Positions 47,301 through 58,430 of a stretch of 64,000 nucleotides of DNA are shown one piece after another. The position numbers were made by a program, and so were the translations under genes. The stretch is from the NCBI RefSeq assembly GCF_018320785.1, contig NC_054866.1, positions 15,237,885 to 15,301,884 of the forward strand. Reading direction: 5' to 3'. Origin of the DNA: Cheilinus undulatus (Eukaryota > Chordata > Actinopteri > Labriformes > Labridae). Below the pieces are notes generated by a model, which saw nothing but the letters and a program-made list of their open reading frames with translations, did no database searches and had not been told where the DNA came from. Every line of letters starts with the position of its first letter. The stretch's first letter is position 1.

Positions 47301-49792
47301 GCCTGTATCGTCACTGGAGGACATCACCCAGTCTATACTGGCATGACCCGAAACAGGACTACGATAGCGTGGCAGGTAGGTGAATCTCTCCAGATAGCAC
47401 TTTGGATCCTCTAACACTTCTCCACTTGATAATCTTAGCATCCTGCTGGCATTAGCAGAGCATCCAATACCAGAGGCTTGTGTCAGAAAGAGAGGTAACT
47501 TTAGCTGAGTCAGTTTTTATGGTAACTGAGTCTATGAACCTTACTTGGTCAGGAGCAGGTTTTCTTGGATGAACTCAATTTCTCCTTGTCTCATCTCTCT
47601 GACAGTCAGAAACACAGGGCTTCATTCACCAATGTCTTCCTGAGCTTTTTCTCAAAATTTTTCCAAAGAAAGTTCCCAAGAGAACAGTATTGTTTACAAC
47701 TGTGTTCTTAAGTTGATGAATGCCAGCTGGAAGACGTGCAATTTTTTCCTAATTAGCATAGATAAACACAACTTTTATGCCCATATAAAGGTATGAGACT
47801 AAAGGGCAGTGTGCAAACAAAGAACGCACACAGAAGTTAGAGAAGCAAGATGTCTGTAACATTCAAATGAAAAAACAAACTTAAAAAAAAATTACAACAC
47901 TTTGAAATGCTTCAATAGTTAAGTGGATGCAGTGCTGCTACGAATGACACCAGAACATGAAGATTCAATTATATTTTTAGCACGAGTAGAGGATGTTAAA
48001 TGCACAGATGAGGATAAAATTATCAGCCCCCTAGGAAAAATTTATTTTTTAAAAGTATTTATCCAAGTGCTGTTAACAACAAGATTTTTTTACACAGCTT
48101 TTCCAAACATCCTAGTTTTTATTTTGGATGCTTACATTATTTTACTTGGCATACAGAAACAGAATTATTTCATAAAAAACAAAATCTACCAAGGTCTTAA
48201 CCTTAAACTGTCCTTAGTATTGACTTTTTTTGTTGAGCTATAGCACAACCCACTGTTGTGCAATGATATGCTTTAACTTTGTAATGCTAAAAAGCTTGTG
48301 AAATTAATTTGAAACTAAGGCTAATGTTTACATTTACATACATGTATAAAAACTTCAGTAAGGGTTTGAGCTGTCACTGAAAAAGTACACAGCAAAAACA
48401 AAAGAAATCAGTACAGACTTGAAAAAGAACTGTTGATGCTCACAAAGCAGGAGAAGGATATACAAAGTTATCACAGCGTTTCTGAGTGTCAGAAACTAGA
48501 CTGAGAAGTATAATCAAGAAATGCAATTAGAGCTAAACAGTACATAACAAGCCTGGCAGAGGTAGGAGCCAAAGACTTCAAAGACTCTGGAAAGAGAACT
48601 AGTGAGAGATGTGGCCAAAGAACCCAGAACAACTGTCAAGACACTAGAGGATGACTTAGCAAAGTCAGGAATTGAAGTCCCAAAGAAGACCGTGACTAGA
48701 GCCCTGCACAGGAATGGACTGAGAGGTTGCAGACAAAAAAAAAACAACTTCTGCAGAAGAGACACTTTCAAGTCAGACTGAAGTATGCTAAGGACAACCT
48801 GGAGAAAGATTATGCCCATCTTCCCTATGGCAAGTGAAGAGGGGACAACAAGGCTGCTGCCAGGAAATCGTAACTTATTGACTGGCCTGCACAAAGTCCT
48901 GACTTGAATCCCATTGAAATTCTGTGGGGGGACTGAAGAACAAGATCCATACCAGAAGACCATCAAACCTGGAGGAGCTTGAGAGATTCACAAAAGAAGA
49001 ATGGGCTGGGATTCCTCAGGAGACGTGTCTGAGACATGTCCAGTAAAAAGGAGGCACAACTGACTGTTAGCAACAGGAGCAGGTTTTCTTGGATGAACTC
49101 AATTTCTCCTTGTCTCATCTCTCTGACAGTCAGAAACACAGGGCTTCATTCACCAATGTCTTCCTGAGCTTTTTCTCAAAATTTTTCCAAAGAAAGTTTC
49201 CAAGAGAACAGTATTGTTTACAACTGTGTTCTTAAGTTGATGAATGCCAGCTGGAAGACGTGCAATTTTTTCCTAATTAGCATAGATAAACACAACTTTT
49301 ATGCCCATATAAAGGTATGAGACTAAAGGGCAGTGTGCAAACAAAGAACGCACACAGAAGTTAGAGAAGCAAGATGTCTGTAACATTCAAATGGGGCCGA
49401 ATAATTTTGACCCTTGTAGTTTTTGTTCTGTTTAACAGTACTTGGAAAATACTTGAAAACACTAGGAGCTTATGATTTTGTCCTCATCTGTGTGCTACAA
49501 ACACATTAATTGGTTGATATCACTGGTTCAGACCGCCCTTTCATCAGGTTTTCAAGTTGTTTTTCAGACATTCTTTTACTCAACAAAAATGTAACTACGG
49601 CCCTAGATGGTAATTAGGTGACTTAATTTTATTGTAATGAAATTAAGAAGTAATTTTTTATCATCTGCTTGTGTCGTTTCTGTAGATGTGATCCGCAGAA
49701 GGATACGAATCGCAAAGAGGAGACAGAAAAGGAGCAGGAGACAGGAGTGTGTTCTAGTGCCAAGCTCTTCAAGCTCAGACGAGTTGCTCTAG
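35202..49792 (+). CDS. tp53i13: Tumor protein p53-inducible protein 13, nine coding exons
   Basis: Single-pass membrane protein whose mammalian counterpart is induced by p53 and linked to growth arrest. Coding exons: 35202-35318, 35438-35515, 40330-40368, 41184-41242, 43401-43479, 44017-44145, 45906-46115, 46226-47375, 49686-49792; about 655 residues in one frame. A signal peptide is encoded in exon 1 ([14 protein letters not shown]). The DUF3105-like domain is in exons 4-7, with [14 protein letters not shown] and [12 protein letters not shown] typical of TP53I13. A long polar Ser/Lys/His-rich segment follows, then a Cys cluster ([12 protein letters not shown]), a membrane span ([14 protein letters not shown]) and a basic tail ending SSSSSDELL. 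It is much longer than the human protein (about 390 residues), mainly because of exon 8. Identification rests on remembered family motifs plus GIT1 next door. Confidence 0.88.
35438..35515 (+). CDS. tp53i13: tp53i13 coding exon 2
   Basis: 26 codons, [20 protein letters not shown] and on; acceptor TACTAG, donor GTAAAT. Phase 0 at both ends. Confidence 0.8.
36545..37254. mobile_element. hAT-like MITE, AGGGATGCAC family, with a nested repeat
   Basis: Ends AGGGATGCACAGATAC and GTATCGGTGCATCCCT are inverted repeats. Inside, 36838-37200 is a separate repeat (GAGGACATATTATGCAAAAA to TTCACAGGCATGTTTTG), whose other end type recurs at 38095-38180. Located in tp53i13 intron 2. Confidence 0.65.
37955..38009 (+). 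repeat. tRNA-like sequence (SINE head or tRNA pseudogene)
   Basis: A-box-like TAGCTCAATGGGTTA (37955-37969) and B-box-like GGTTCAAATCC (37999-38009) with tRNA-like spacing. Acceptor and T-stems do not pair well, so it is not called a functional tRNA. Confidence 0.5.
38095..38180. repeat. Fragment of GGAGACATATTTTGC-type MITE
   Basis: TTTTTTCAGCAATAGACTTC leading to CAAAATATGTCTCCTTTA is the right end of a common fish non-autonomous repeat; a related copy lies at 36838-37200. Confidence 0.45.
38404..38962 (+). mobile_element. Short Tc1-like element with transposase C-terminus
   Basis: 559 bp, TA at both flanks (38402-38403 and 38963-38964), inverted ends CACTAAGTAACTTTAAAAAC. It keeps only the transposase C-terminus. 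Confidence 0.75.
38646..38759 (+). pseudogene. Tc1-like transposase C-terminal remnant
   Basis: Reads [20 protein letters not shown] then [17 protein letters not shown] and stop. The ending RANGGHTRY is a typical Tc1-like C-terminus. Catalytic core is absent. Confidence 0.8.
40330..40368 (+). CDS. tp53i13: tp53i13 coding exon 3
   Basis: Micro-exon of 13 codons, [13 protein letters not shown], phase 0-0, donor GTGAGTG, acceptor CTATGCAG after a 4.8 kb intron. Confidence 0.7.
41184..41242 (+). CDS. tp53i13: tp53i13 coding exon 4
   Basis: 59 nt, [19 protein letters not shown], with two Cys and an N-glycosylation site (NCT). Leaves in phase 2. Confidence 0.8.
41456..42484 (-). mobile_element. 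Tc1-like transposon, degenerate
   Basis: 1029 bp flanked by TA (41454-41455, 42485-42486). The ends share ATATGGACAAAAGTA. Broken transposase on the minus strand. In tp53i13 intron 4. Confidence 0.85.
41798..42118 (-). pseudogene. Tc1-like transposase fragment
   Basis: Contains [15 protein letters not shown] with the first catalytic Asp and [19 protein letters not shown], typical of this family. The frame is lost before the second Asp ([10 protein letters not shown]). The N-terminal part is scattered over other frames up to about 42420. Confidence 0.85.
43401..43479 (+). CDS. tp53i13: tp53i13 coding exon 5
   Basis: 79 nt, [20 protein letters not shown] then WLNNLH. Carries the hallmark YCPPQRWL. 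Donor GTAAGTC. Confidence 0.88.
44017..44145 (+). CDS. tp53i13: tp53i13 coding exon 6
   Basis: 43 codons, [20 protein letters not shown] onward to GLKKHR. Strong acceptor TTTTGCAG and donor GTAAGAC. Confidence 0.88.
44463..45675. mobile_element. TAGGGCTGTC-type hAT element, degenerate
   Basis: Left end TAAGGGCTGTCAAAAG; right end ACTGACAGGCCTA. ATTAATC-rich near the left end. Flanks do not show a clear duplication. In tp53i13 intron 6. Confidence 0.5.
45906..46115 (+). CDS. tp53i13: tp53i13 coding exon 7
   Basis: 70 codons, [20 protein letters not shown] onward, including NYNLLLMW. An internal GTAAGC after GGTGAT (near 46016) could act as an alternative donor. Confidence 0.85.
46226..47375 (+). 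CDS. tp53i13: tp53i13 coding exon 8, long polar segment and membrane span
   Basis: 1150 nt, one large exon. About 300 residues of low-complexity polar sequence rich in Ser, Lys, Thr and His, then [12 protein letters not shown], a spacer, the membrane span and the stop-transfer residues LYRHWR. Leaves in phase 1 with donor GTAGGTG. Confidence 0.88.
47551..47870 (+). repeat. Direct repeat, copy 1
   Basis: From GGAGCAGGTTTTCTTGG to AACATTCAAATG. Nearly identical to 49075-49393; the clearest difference is GTTCCC against GTTTCC. Confidence 0.9.
48400..49430 (+). mobile_element. Tc1-like remnant containing a duplicated host segment
   Basis: Transposase pieces in several frames: HTH region near 48440-48520, then [20 protein letters not shown] at about 48608, [32 protein letters not shown] and the Glu motif [12 protein letters not shown] near 48898. 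After the transposase tail, 49075-49393 is the second copy of host sequence, then GGGGCCGAATAATTTTGACC, a Tc1-like terminus. Confidence 0.7.
49075..49393 (+). repeat. Direct repeat, copy 2, inside the Tc1 remnant
   Basis: Duplicate of 47551-47870 in the same orientation, placed between the transposase end and the right terminus of the Tc1-like remnant. Confidence 0.9.
49686..49792 (+). CDS. tp53i13: tp53i13 coding exon 9, cytosolic tail
   Basis: Completes an Asp codon, then [20 protein letters not shown] and a Ser-rich end with stop TAG at 49790-49792. The Arg/Lys cluster fits a cytosolic juxtamembrane tail. Confidence 0.85.
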
Positions 49793-51150
49793 ATACGTAA
49801 AGGAGACTTTTCCAGAATTCAAGAACACATGCTGGTCTCCCAGCAAGTGGATGACATTGACATGATTTAGCTGCTGCCCAAAAACAACTATCAGACAATC
49901 ATTATAGAAGGATAAAGCGATGCAAAGAACCTTTTTATACCTTGCACTAACATTTGTGCTAAACCCACTGATAGAGGTGACTGCACTTAGAATGTGCATC
50001 CACACTTTGCAGTAACAATATGTTATCAGTAACAACCTGCAATCAGAACTTGCTTGCCTGCCTTGAATATATATTATAGCCCATACATCATTGCCTCGGT
50101 TCTCAGGCTTGTGGCTCAGTTACATCCAGCAGCCTTGCTTGTCACTTGTGTTGAATTCAGGAGTGATTTTAATCAAGCCACTGAGCCAAAATAGGACATC
50201 ACTCTTTTATTTAATAGCAGATTTCTCTCAAAAGGAAGGACAAAGCTGCTATAAAATCATACCTAATTCATAACTAGTTATCCCTGCATGCTGTGTACAG
50301 CGAAACTGCTGGCAATACAAATAAATGACAATGAGCTAAGAGGCTAGAAGCACCTTTTAAACAGCTTTTCTCCCTCATTTTGTCACAAACATGCTTTTAA
50401 AGCAAAAGATCATAAACGGGTTAGGAACTAATTCTTGCGGCATGCTGGTTTGATTGAAATGACAAGTTGGATTCAAGACTAGTGACCGGCCAGTAGTGAG
50501 CTGTTGGTTCTAGGAGCTAGTGTTTAATGTGACTGACATGAGCTGGCTCCTATTTGTGAGCTGGTTTCCTTTCTTCCATTTTTGATGTTTTTTAATGGAC
50601 ATAAAAATGGACAAAATGGTACCAAATGAAGAGCTGCCTGGGAGTTGAAAGACTAGGTCTTTCTGAACCAAATGATCTGCATCATTTAGGTCAGGTCAGT
50701 TCAGGTTTGTCTTTGCACAAAGCATGAAGGATTACTACTAGTAGTCTAAAGACCAAAACAGATGTTGCAAGGTACAATAAGCACTGTTATGAGTACTACA
50801 ACGGAGTCCTCAGGAAAGTCCCCAGATCTTCCTTTGTGACCTGCATATTTGTTTAAATGTTTTCGCACATTTTGAGTTAATCTCTAATTCAAATGGTAAT
50901 GGCTGTTGGTCGCGGTTTTCTTGATGTTTTACAGTGTCTCTAATTCAGGCCTTGTCTTTTTTTTCTACCCAGTGATGGTTTTACTGCTGATTTTAGTGTT
51001 TTTAAGCAGTTTTATTCTTATTTTGTGTTTATCTGTAAACTCTAAGGGTGTAAATTTTCAAGTTGCTGTTTTAAGCAACACTGTGGTAATGTGTCGACTG
51101 TTTGTAAGGCATTTTTGAAATGCAATAAATTCCTTGACTGAAGTCTTCAG
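49793..51150 (+). other. tp53i13: tp53i13 3' UTR with polyadenylation signal
   Basis: AATAAA at 51124-51129 is followed by a GT-rich stretch (GTGTGTGGTGTGCTGTTGG near 51150), a good polyadenylation context. An earlier AATAAA at 50320-50325 could give a shorter message. Confidence 0.65.
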
Positions 51151-53000
51151 TGTGTGGTGTGCTGTTGGAATGCTGCTGTGGATATTCAGGAATTTTTCTT
51201 CTGGTTTTAACACTATGAGCACAAGTTAGCACCTGGCCTGTTAAAGTCTGTCTTATTATATTGATTCTTCAGGCCTTATCCTGACATCAATGTTGGTAGG
51301 ACAAGAAAAATTACACATTCCTTTTTTTTAAATGTTTTTTTTCTATTGGTAAAGATTTGTTGATTTATAACTTACAAAGATACGCTTTATTTATCCCCCA
51401 CAGAGAGGAAAGGACAGGATGAAAAAAATAAGACGTTAAATACTAAATACTACAGACAAAAAGGGACTAAAAGACGCAACATCAATAGTATAAGCAGTGG
51501 CAGATATGATCTCAGCAGAGGATTTTACAAAGGTAAGATTTGCTCATCAGTCTATACATTTACTGTACATTTACAGGGAAGTTGAGCTACAGTTAGAGCT
51601 CAGTTTAGCTGTTTTCCCTTTATTTGTCAGCATCATAACTCAAACTCACCTGTCTAAATATTTAATGTCGCTGGCCCAGGTGTGATTTATAAGAACAAAA
51701 AATATATGCTCATCCATTGTCCTGCCACAGTAAATCACAAAGTCATTGTTTTGAAGTCTATGGATCTGCTTATCTGTAGTTTGCTTGATATGAAGATATG
51801 GATGTTTTCTGGAGCTTGGACCTTGCTGTCGAGGCCAGGGCTCTTTTCCAGGGTTGTTTTTGTATTATCAAACTCTGTTTTGATTCTGTTTTATTCACTC
51901 ATGACCCCATATTTACATTCAAAGGTATTTGCCACTTACCTAAAGTAATTTTATTTGTGTAGTACATATTTGATGCACATCTCTAACACCATATATATTG
52001 TAAACCCTTGAAACAGGAGGCCCCGGGTATTTGCCTGCCTTTACCTTATGATGAACCTGCCTATGCTGGTGGGGGGGCCAGAACATTAATTTTGACTTGC
52101 TCAAAAGTAAAGCAAAACAAACAAACAAACAAACAAACAACAACAAAAAAAAGCAATATTGCAATAGGAATTGGCAAAACATTTTCAAAAAATGGTATTT
52201 GGTAGCCAACAGTGGTTTTGGAAATCATTTGTTAGTAATTTAGTAAACAGAAATTAGTTTGAGACAAAGTAAATCTTTGGATAATACTGTCTGTCTTTAT
52301 ATGCTATAGATTCGTAGTTAAGATTCCTTTACAATAAGATAATAAACTAAATGCAAAACATCAAGGACACCAATTTGTTTTACTGTTTTATTAAAAATGT
52401 ACAGCTTATGACTTTCCATTACGATCGAACTTTTAGTTGTTTTCTCTACTTTATTACACTTTTTTAAAATCTTTTAAAAGATAACTCTCCTGACACTTAT
52501 CTCCCAAATGCTGAGCTGTGAAGAAAAACAGAGTAAATGTACAGGTAACTGTCAGTGACTGTGTCACAAGTCTATGTACACATGGAAAACTGACTTCATG
52601 TTAATGTAATGTTTGTTGTTGTACACTGCTTGCTACAAACAATACACTGAGATTTTGGGTTTTGTAGGGAGAGAATTCATGCTTTAACTGAGACTATTGA
52701 CAACAATGTTGGACATGAACCCACGTCAAGCTTTACATTCACTCTGGAGGCACAACATGTTTCTACTTGACTAAGGTCAAGGCCATTCCTTATCTGGCAA
52801 GTCTTTGAAAATGCTGCATTTTACATACAAAATGCTGAATATCCACATATTCCAAAGTTAAACTATATGCATGATTATAACCTAATCCAACAGTTGTAGG
52901 GTTTTGAGATCCAGCAACTTGAAAACATTGTTTTATCTTGTGTAGTACATCATAGTAAACAACAATCAAGGTCCCATCTGGAACCTCCAAACAGAAAATC
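51151..53000. other. Intergenic region, no gene seen
   Basis: Between the tp53i13 polyadenylation site and repeats near 53 kb. Contains a short (CAAA)n run at 52115-52140; nothing else recognised. Confidence 0.45.
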
Positions 53001-53039
53001 TAGCATGTTTGAATTTTGTCCTAAGGTCTACAATTTGTT

Positions 53040-53770
53040 CTGACATCAGTGACGTTTAAGAGATGGAGGACAGATTGTCGACTTCTAACAACATCCCTGC
53101 TTTTATATGTTGCCAAGAAACAGCCGACAGTCTTTAGCAACCAGGTGAGTAACTGTAGTTAGCGTTAGCATTAAGCTAGCACATCATTCATCATAACATT
53201 TGAGAAAGGTTCTGACGGCAGACTGTTCAGCTCTGACAGCCACTCTCACAGACCTGTCATTTAACACAACATATATCTCAGAATGGAAACACATGCTGAA
53301 CCTTCAGAAATAAATGGAAGTTTAATTCAATTTTAGGTCTAGCGTAACATTTAAGGTCATGGTTAGGGTACTAATAGTAAAAATAAAAAAACTGGGGTGC
53401 AGCTGGCCTGGTGGTAAGGTTGTGATCAGTGTATCCAGCCCTTCTTTCCAGCATACCCCCCCCCCCCACTGCTCTCTACGTGACTAATGTAGCTAACGTA
53501 GCTAAAGCTTAGCTCACAAAGCAGTTACATAAATTATGCAGCTACGTTAGCTTTAGCTATGTTTGCTAAAGCCCATGCTAACTTAGCTACACTGGCTTAT
53601 GTAGTAAAGTTAAATACATAGCTAGCATATCTATGTCAGCTGCCAGACTTTGTTTATGAATTAAGCTGAATTTTTAAAAAATATCTAAAACCTGGAATAT
53701 GTTGTTCCGGCAAATTATGGCACTTTCGTTCTGAAAGAGGTGGAGCCTCAGGTGGACGGTCTGCAGCCGG
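53040..53770. repeat. Partial GGCTGCAGACC-family repeat with poly-C
   Basis: TAGCTA-rich part at 53480-53640 and right end GGTGGACGGTCTGCAGCC (53751-53768), as in copies at 1.1 and 26.7 kb. A C run lies at 53457-53468. The left part (AGCAACCAGGTGAGTAACTG) recurs near 54466. Confidence 0.45.
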
Positions 53771-54419
53771 ACTGTCTTGGGAACATTAATAAATACAGTT
53801 TAAAACAGTAAATACAGTATGTTTGCTAACAGTTATCTTTTCAACTATTGTCTTGTTCCATGCCTCTTCATTTAAATGTCATCACATTGGGTGTGATAAC
53901 TGGAAGGGTACTTCCTTGTAGCTTTATGTCTGTTGGTCAAGTCATGCTGCTAATTTATGTCTCTGTGATCTTCCTATTTTTATAGGATTGTTAAAAAGTA
54001 CAATCTTGCTACACAAGATGGTACACTTCAGTGTACTCAGATTAAAATAATTAAATATGCATTAGGGTGGACTCTGAGTGCAGATCAAAGTTTGATGCAT
54101 TGATCCAGAAGCCTCCTTTGGCCAACAGACATCATAGAAAATGTTTTATTCTGTTAATTAGGACAGTCATGATGAAAGGGACGAGCTTCACTTATGCATG
54201 TGTAAGAAATGCTGCTGTTCGAACCAGTCAACACACCACAGTAACTCAGCTTCACAGGAGTTAAAGTCAAGAGGCATTCAGTTTTAAACAAGGGGTCTCT
54301 GTCAGTGAAGTTGACCAGTGAAAACACAGAGCGCCCTACATGTGCAAAAGTCACGTGTGTAAACAAACCAAATGATAGAGATGAAGAAGAATGGCGAAGC
54401 TGACTGGAAAAGTCAGTCA

Positions 54420-54610
54420 AGCTCTGGCAGCGATATCACCACAGAAATGGGGGACTGCTTCAGCAACCTGGTGAGTAACTACTGTTAGCATTGCAAGCTA
54501 GCTTCTCATTATCTTTGGAAAACAAACATATTACAGTAAATACAGTATGTTCTTTACAGTCTTTTTTCAGGGTGTTGTCTAGCCCCCCCCCCCCATGTCA
54601 CCGCATGGCT
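54420..54610. repeat. Copy of the 53 kb repeat, with poly-C
   Basis: AGCAACCTGGTGAGTAACTA and a GTTAGCATT motif match 53137-53170. It also has AAATACAGTATGTT and a C run at 54583-54594, in a shorter arrangement than at 53 kb. Confidence 0.4.
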
Positions 54611-55310
54611 ATGACAACTGATCCACTACCTCCATGTAGTCTGGCATATCTGTTGCACAAATTTATGGCTCTGTGGTCATCTAGACTGACACTATGAAAA
54701 TTGTAACAGACAAAATGATTGCATTGTCTGGCCTTGTCTCATAGTTTTCCAACAGATCATTGTAAGCACTGCTCACTAATTCAGCCACTAAGACTGTGAA
54801 ACAGCAGCATCACAACCAACGAAGAGGTTGGGGCACAAGTTAAACCTGGGTGGGCTTGCAGTGTGATTTCTCCATGAAGGTCTGACTGCATTTGTTAAAT
54901 GCAGCACAACAACCTTTAGAGCTTAAGAGGGCTTCATAGGTTTATTTTAAAGCCATCTTTGTTCTGAATGCTTTCTCACAATTGGAGTTCAAACTCAGTA
55001 AGCTAAAAGTAACATGAAGTTTCTGAGGCCCATTGTAAAGTTAATTAATGAAAAACCATATTTTATATTTGACTGAAATAGTAACACTAGTCAAAGCAAC
55101 AACAAACAACAAAAAAGTAGTACAATATCGCCTTTGCCAAATGTAACCCCTCTTGCCATTTTTAGTGATGTTAACTAAGTCGATGGGTACATTGACTAAA
55201 CCACTTTGAAAGTTATATCAGACTTCATAGCTAGGCCATGACATGCACTTAGTAGTAATGCTAGAAAATAAAGAAGGAACTGAAACAACTTTGAGGGAAA
55301 AGTATTTGAA
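54611..55310. other. Intergenic region, no gene seen
   Basis: No ORF with gene-like features, RNA gene or transposon end recognised. Confidence 0.4.
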
Positions 55311-55317
55311 TAATTGT

Positions 55318-55610
55318 AAAAATGGGTAAAAGTTGGCCTAAATGGGTTAGAAGTGGAAAGAAATAATGGGAAAATTGGTGAAAAGAGGTAAAAGAGTAGC
55401 AGAAATGGGTTATAAGAGGCACAAATTACTTGGAAGTAGCAAAAAACGGGTTACTACAATGTAAAAAGGGGCAAAATGGATGGAAAAACTAGTGAAAAGG
55501 CAAAAATGAGCAAAAGGGGCCGAATAGGTTGACACTGCAAAAAAGTGGGCTATAAGAGGGAAAAGTTGCCTAACTGAGCAAAATAGTAAAGAAAAGGGGT
55601 TACAAAGAGA
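55318..55610. repeat. Purine-rich degenerate minisatellite
   Basis: Many loose copies of AAATGGGTAAAAGTGG and AAAAGGGGCAAA in tandem, strongly purine-rich on the plus strand. Confidence 0.55.
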
Positions 55611-58430
55611 CACATATAAATAATTTCTACATCGGAACCCATTAACAGCTTGACACACTTTTCAGCTCCGAGATGAGCTACCTGTTAGCCAGGACGCTAG
55701 CACCAATGCTACTAATCCAACACACATGCACTGTTATCATCAATAAATCACAACTGAGGAGGGCCCATTCTCTGTGTTTTTCAGGGGCCCAGCCAATTCT
55801 CTGGGCAAGCCTCTCCGAAACTGTTTTCAGACAGAATCTGGGAATGTGAAGTAATGTTCTGTGTGCTTTTAAACAGATAAATACATAATAAATATTATGT
55901 TGCATTGCGCAACAATAGTGAATTCCGTCCACTTGGGACCTTACTTAGAATGAAGCTCATAAAGACAGACTACTTTAGCACCTGAAATAACCAGCAACAC
56001 TCAATTACATTCAAGTACATACCACATTAAAAAGGTAAGTGTAAGTTTCATATTTTTAAAAATGTTTGATGCCTTTATTAGTGCCTGGTGCTGCTACTGC
56101 AGCCTGTAGGGTTATTAATAAAATTTTAATCATATTTAATCACTGATTCACGCCTTGAAAGAAGAATTTAAAGGTCACACTGCCGTGGATCCCATTACAG
56201 CCAATTATGCATGTTTAACAATTTGGCTTTAGAGGATTCTGTGCTGTGCCATGTAGCGCAGTGCCATACAGGGACACGCAAGTAATGAGCAGGTCCTTTT
56301 TGATAGATTCCTTGTATGATAAATTTGCCTGGCATCATTAACAGGAGTTATGTTATGACGTTTACAGCATCTCCACACAGAGACAGTGGTGCTGTTGTTG
56401 GAAACAGACACACATTCTTGAGGCATTTATTATAAATGTGCTCATTACACTCTGACTTTAAGCTCAACAGGCTTGGATTTCCCTCTGATCTTGCTTTGGG
56501 ATACACCCTTTTGTATCATTTTCTTTGTTTGTGCCTGACATAGATATCTTCTCTTAACTTTTTGGACAGTTCTCTTGACTTTACCATATTCATAACATGC
56601 AGTCAGATGTCACTCAACACATCCCTGTCCAGCCCAGGTATTTGATACATTATTTCTCAAGCACACCTGATGCAGCTTATGAACAAACATTGATACATGG
56701 CAGTCATAATCAAGCACTCTTCATGTTGCAAAATCATTTTTTCTCAACTGTAACATACAATTTATTGTATCAACTTTATGGAGTTGTCATACTTGCAAAT
56801 GATGGCTGCTTGTATAACACAAGCACACATACAAGAGCTAACATGTTAAAAAAAAAAAAAAAAACTTTATAGCATAGCTAGGGAGGATAAACATCACTAG
56901 CAAACTGGACAAAATTTATTATGTTGCTTGGCACAGCAAATAAATAACAGACTGATTCTGAGATGATTCCACTGGTTCAGTTAAACGAGGCAATTTAGAA
57001 GATAATCCAAGAAGACATCTGAGGATACAAGAGAAAAGTGTTTGATCAAGGTCCTTGATCGAGGCACCAAGGGGTTACAGCAGGAAGGAAAATCAAAAGC
57101 ATAAAAAAGAAAAATCCTCTTCGATCCTTTCTTTCCTCTTTGGCACCTGTACAACTCCTCTGCCACAAGATAAATCACGGCATGTGGAAAAAACAAATAC
57201 TCGGCTGTCGCTCAGAAAAGTAGTGCATGAAAAGACCATTCACAGGTTACATCTCTACGTGTATATTTGTGCAAGTTAATTAAATCTCAGTAAGAGGTTG
57301 TGTACATTTTCAACAACTTTCTCCCAATTTCTGTCAATGAGATTCATATTGGAGACAATAAAATAAACAGACATGATAGAGAAATCAAAAGTAGAGTCCG
57401 TAAAACTATCAATACAAAAAAATTAACAGGCATACTCATTATCCTCACAATAACTCCAGTGTGTTTTGTTTGTGTAAATCAATTTTCTCCCCAGAGGTGC
57501 AGACCAAACCAGTCTGCATATTCAAAGTAAAAAAACAAAACAAAACAAAACGAAAAAACATGCTAGATCATGCTGTGTACCAACAACAACATTGGGTCAT
57601 TGTATGGCAGATCAAAGAGAAGCTAATGTCCCTGCATTCGTTTGGGTTGTTGAGATGGACGGATGGGTCACAGAAGTCTTACTCTGGACTGCTAACTCAT
57701 CATCATCATGAGATCTAATAAGAGAGAGAGTGGGGGAGGAGTCATGGTTGGCAAGAGATGTAGTAGGAGGAGCATGGCAGAAAGAAAGGAGAGGGAAAAT
57801 ATCCTTTCTTCTCACTGGACGAAGGGATGAGGCGGTGTGGAGTATGTCATGGTTGGTCCATCTATTCCTTTCTCATGCCATACACTACCTCCCTCTCTAG
57901 GACAAACAGCTCAGGAGGAGGGAGGGCTGACGAGTGGCAGGTGAGAATAAATAAAGCGGTCACATCTTAAAATCCAGTTCACTTTGTATCAACATTGTAT
58001 TTATATTCCATGTATGCTTATCACAGTTTAAGCGTATTATTATACATATCTGATCCCCACAGTCTGTTTAGGTTGCAGCAAGCCATCGGATTCTTCCACT
58101 CGTCCTTCCCTACTTTCACCCTCACACTCGTGGAAACTTTTCCTCCTCTCTATGTTGTAAAAAACTCAACTCACGTGCTTTCCATCTGATTTCGTTTCCA
58201 TGCATATTCCTAACATTCCTTGTTTGATTGGGCCCATCATTCTTTCGTTCACTCTCTCTTCTTTGTTCCTACTAGTTATATTTTGTCAGTGAAATATCCT
58301 TACTCCTTCCTTACCTTAAACCCCTCCCATCCCACTTATCGCGCTCATGCATTAATCCATTCTCTCTTTTTTTCTCCACATGTGCATCCCTTTGGGATAA
58401 ATAACTTTGTCTGAATCCGGACTTGATGCA
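55611..58430. other. Intergenic sequence and probable GIT1 3' UTR
   Basis: The part nearest 58430 should be GIT1 3' UTR because the GIT1 stop is at 58431. The 3' end was not located. Also an A run (56849-56863), an AAAAC run (57534-57550) and a GA-rich strip (57720-57740). Confidence 0.4.

Noticed and set aside
48514..48966. 150-residue minus ORF
   Set aside because: Antisense to the Tc1-like transposase remnant, which explains its open frame.
52105..52140. CRISPR-like array at the CAAA run
   Set aside because: Simple tetranucleotide microsatellite in a vertebrate genome; no spacers.
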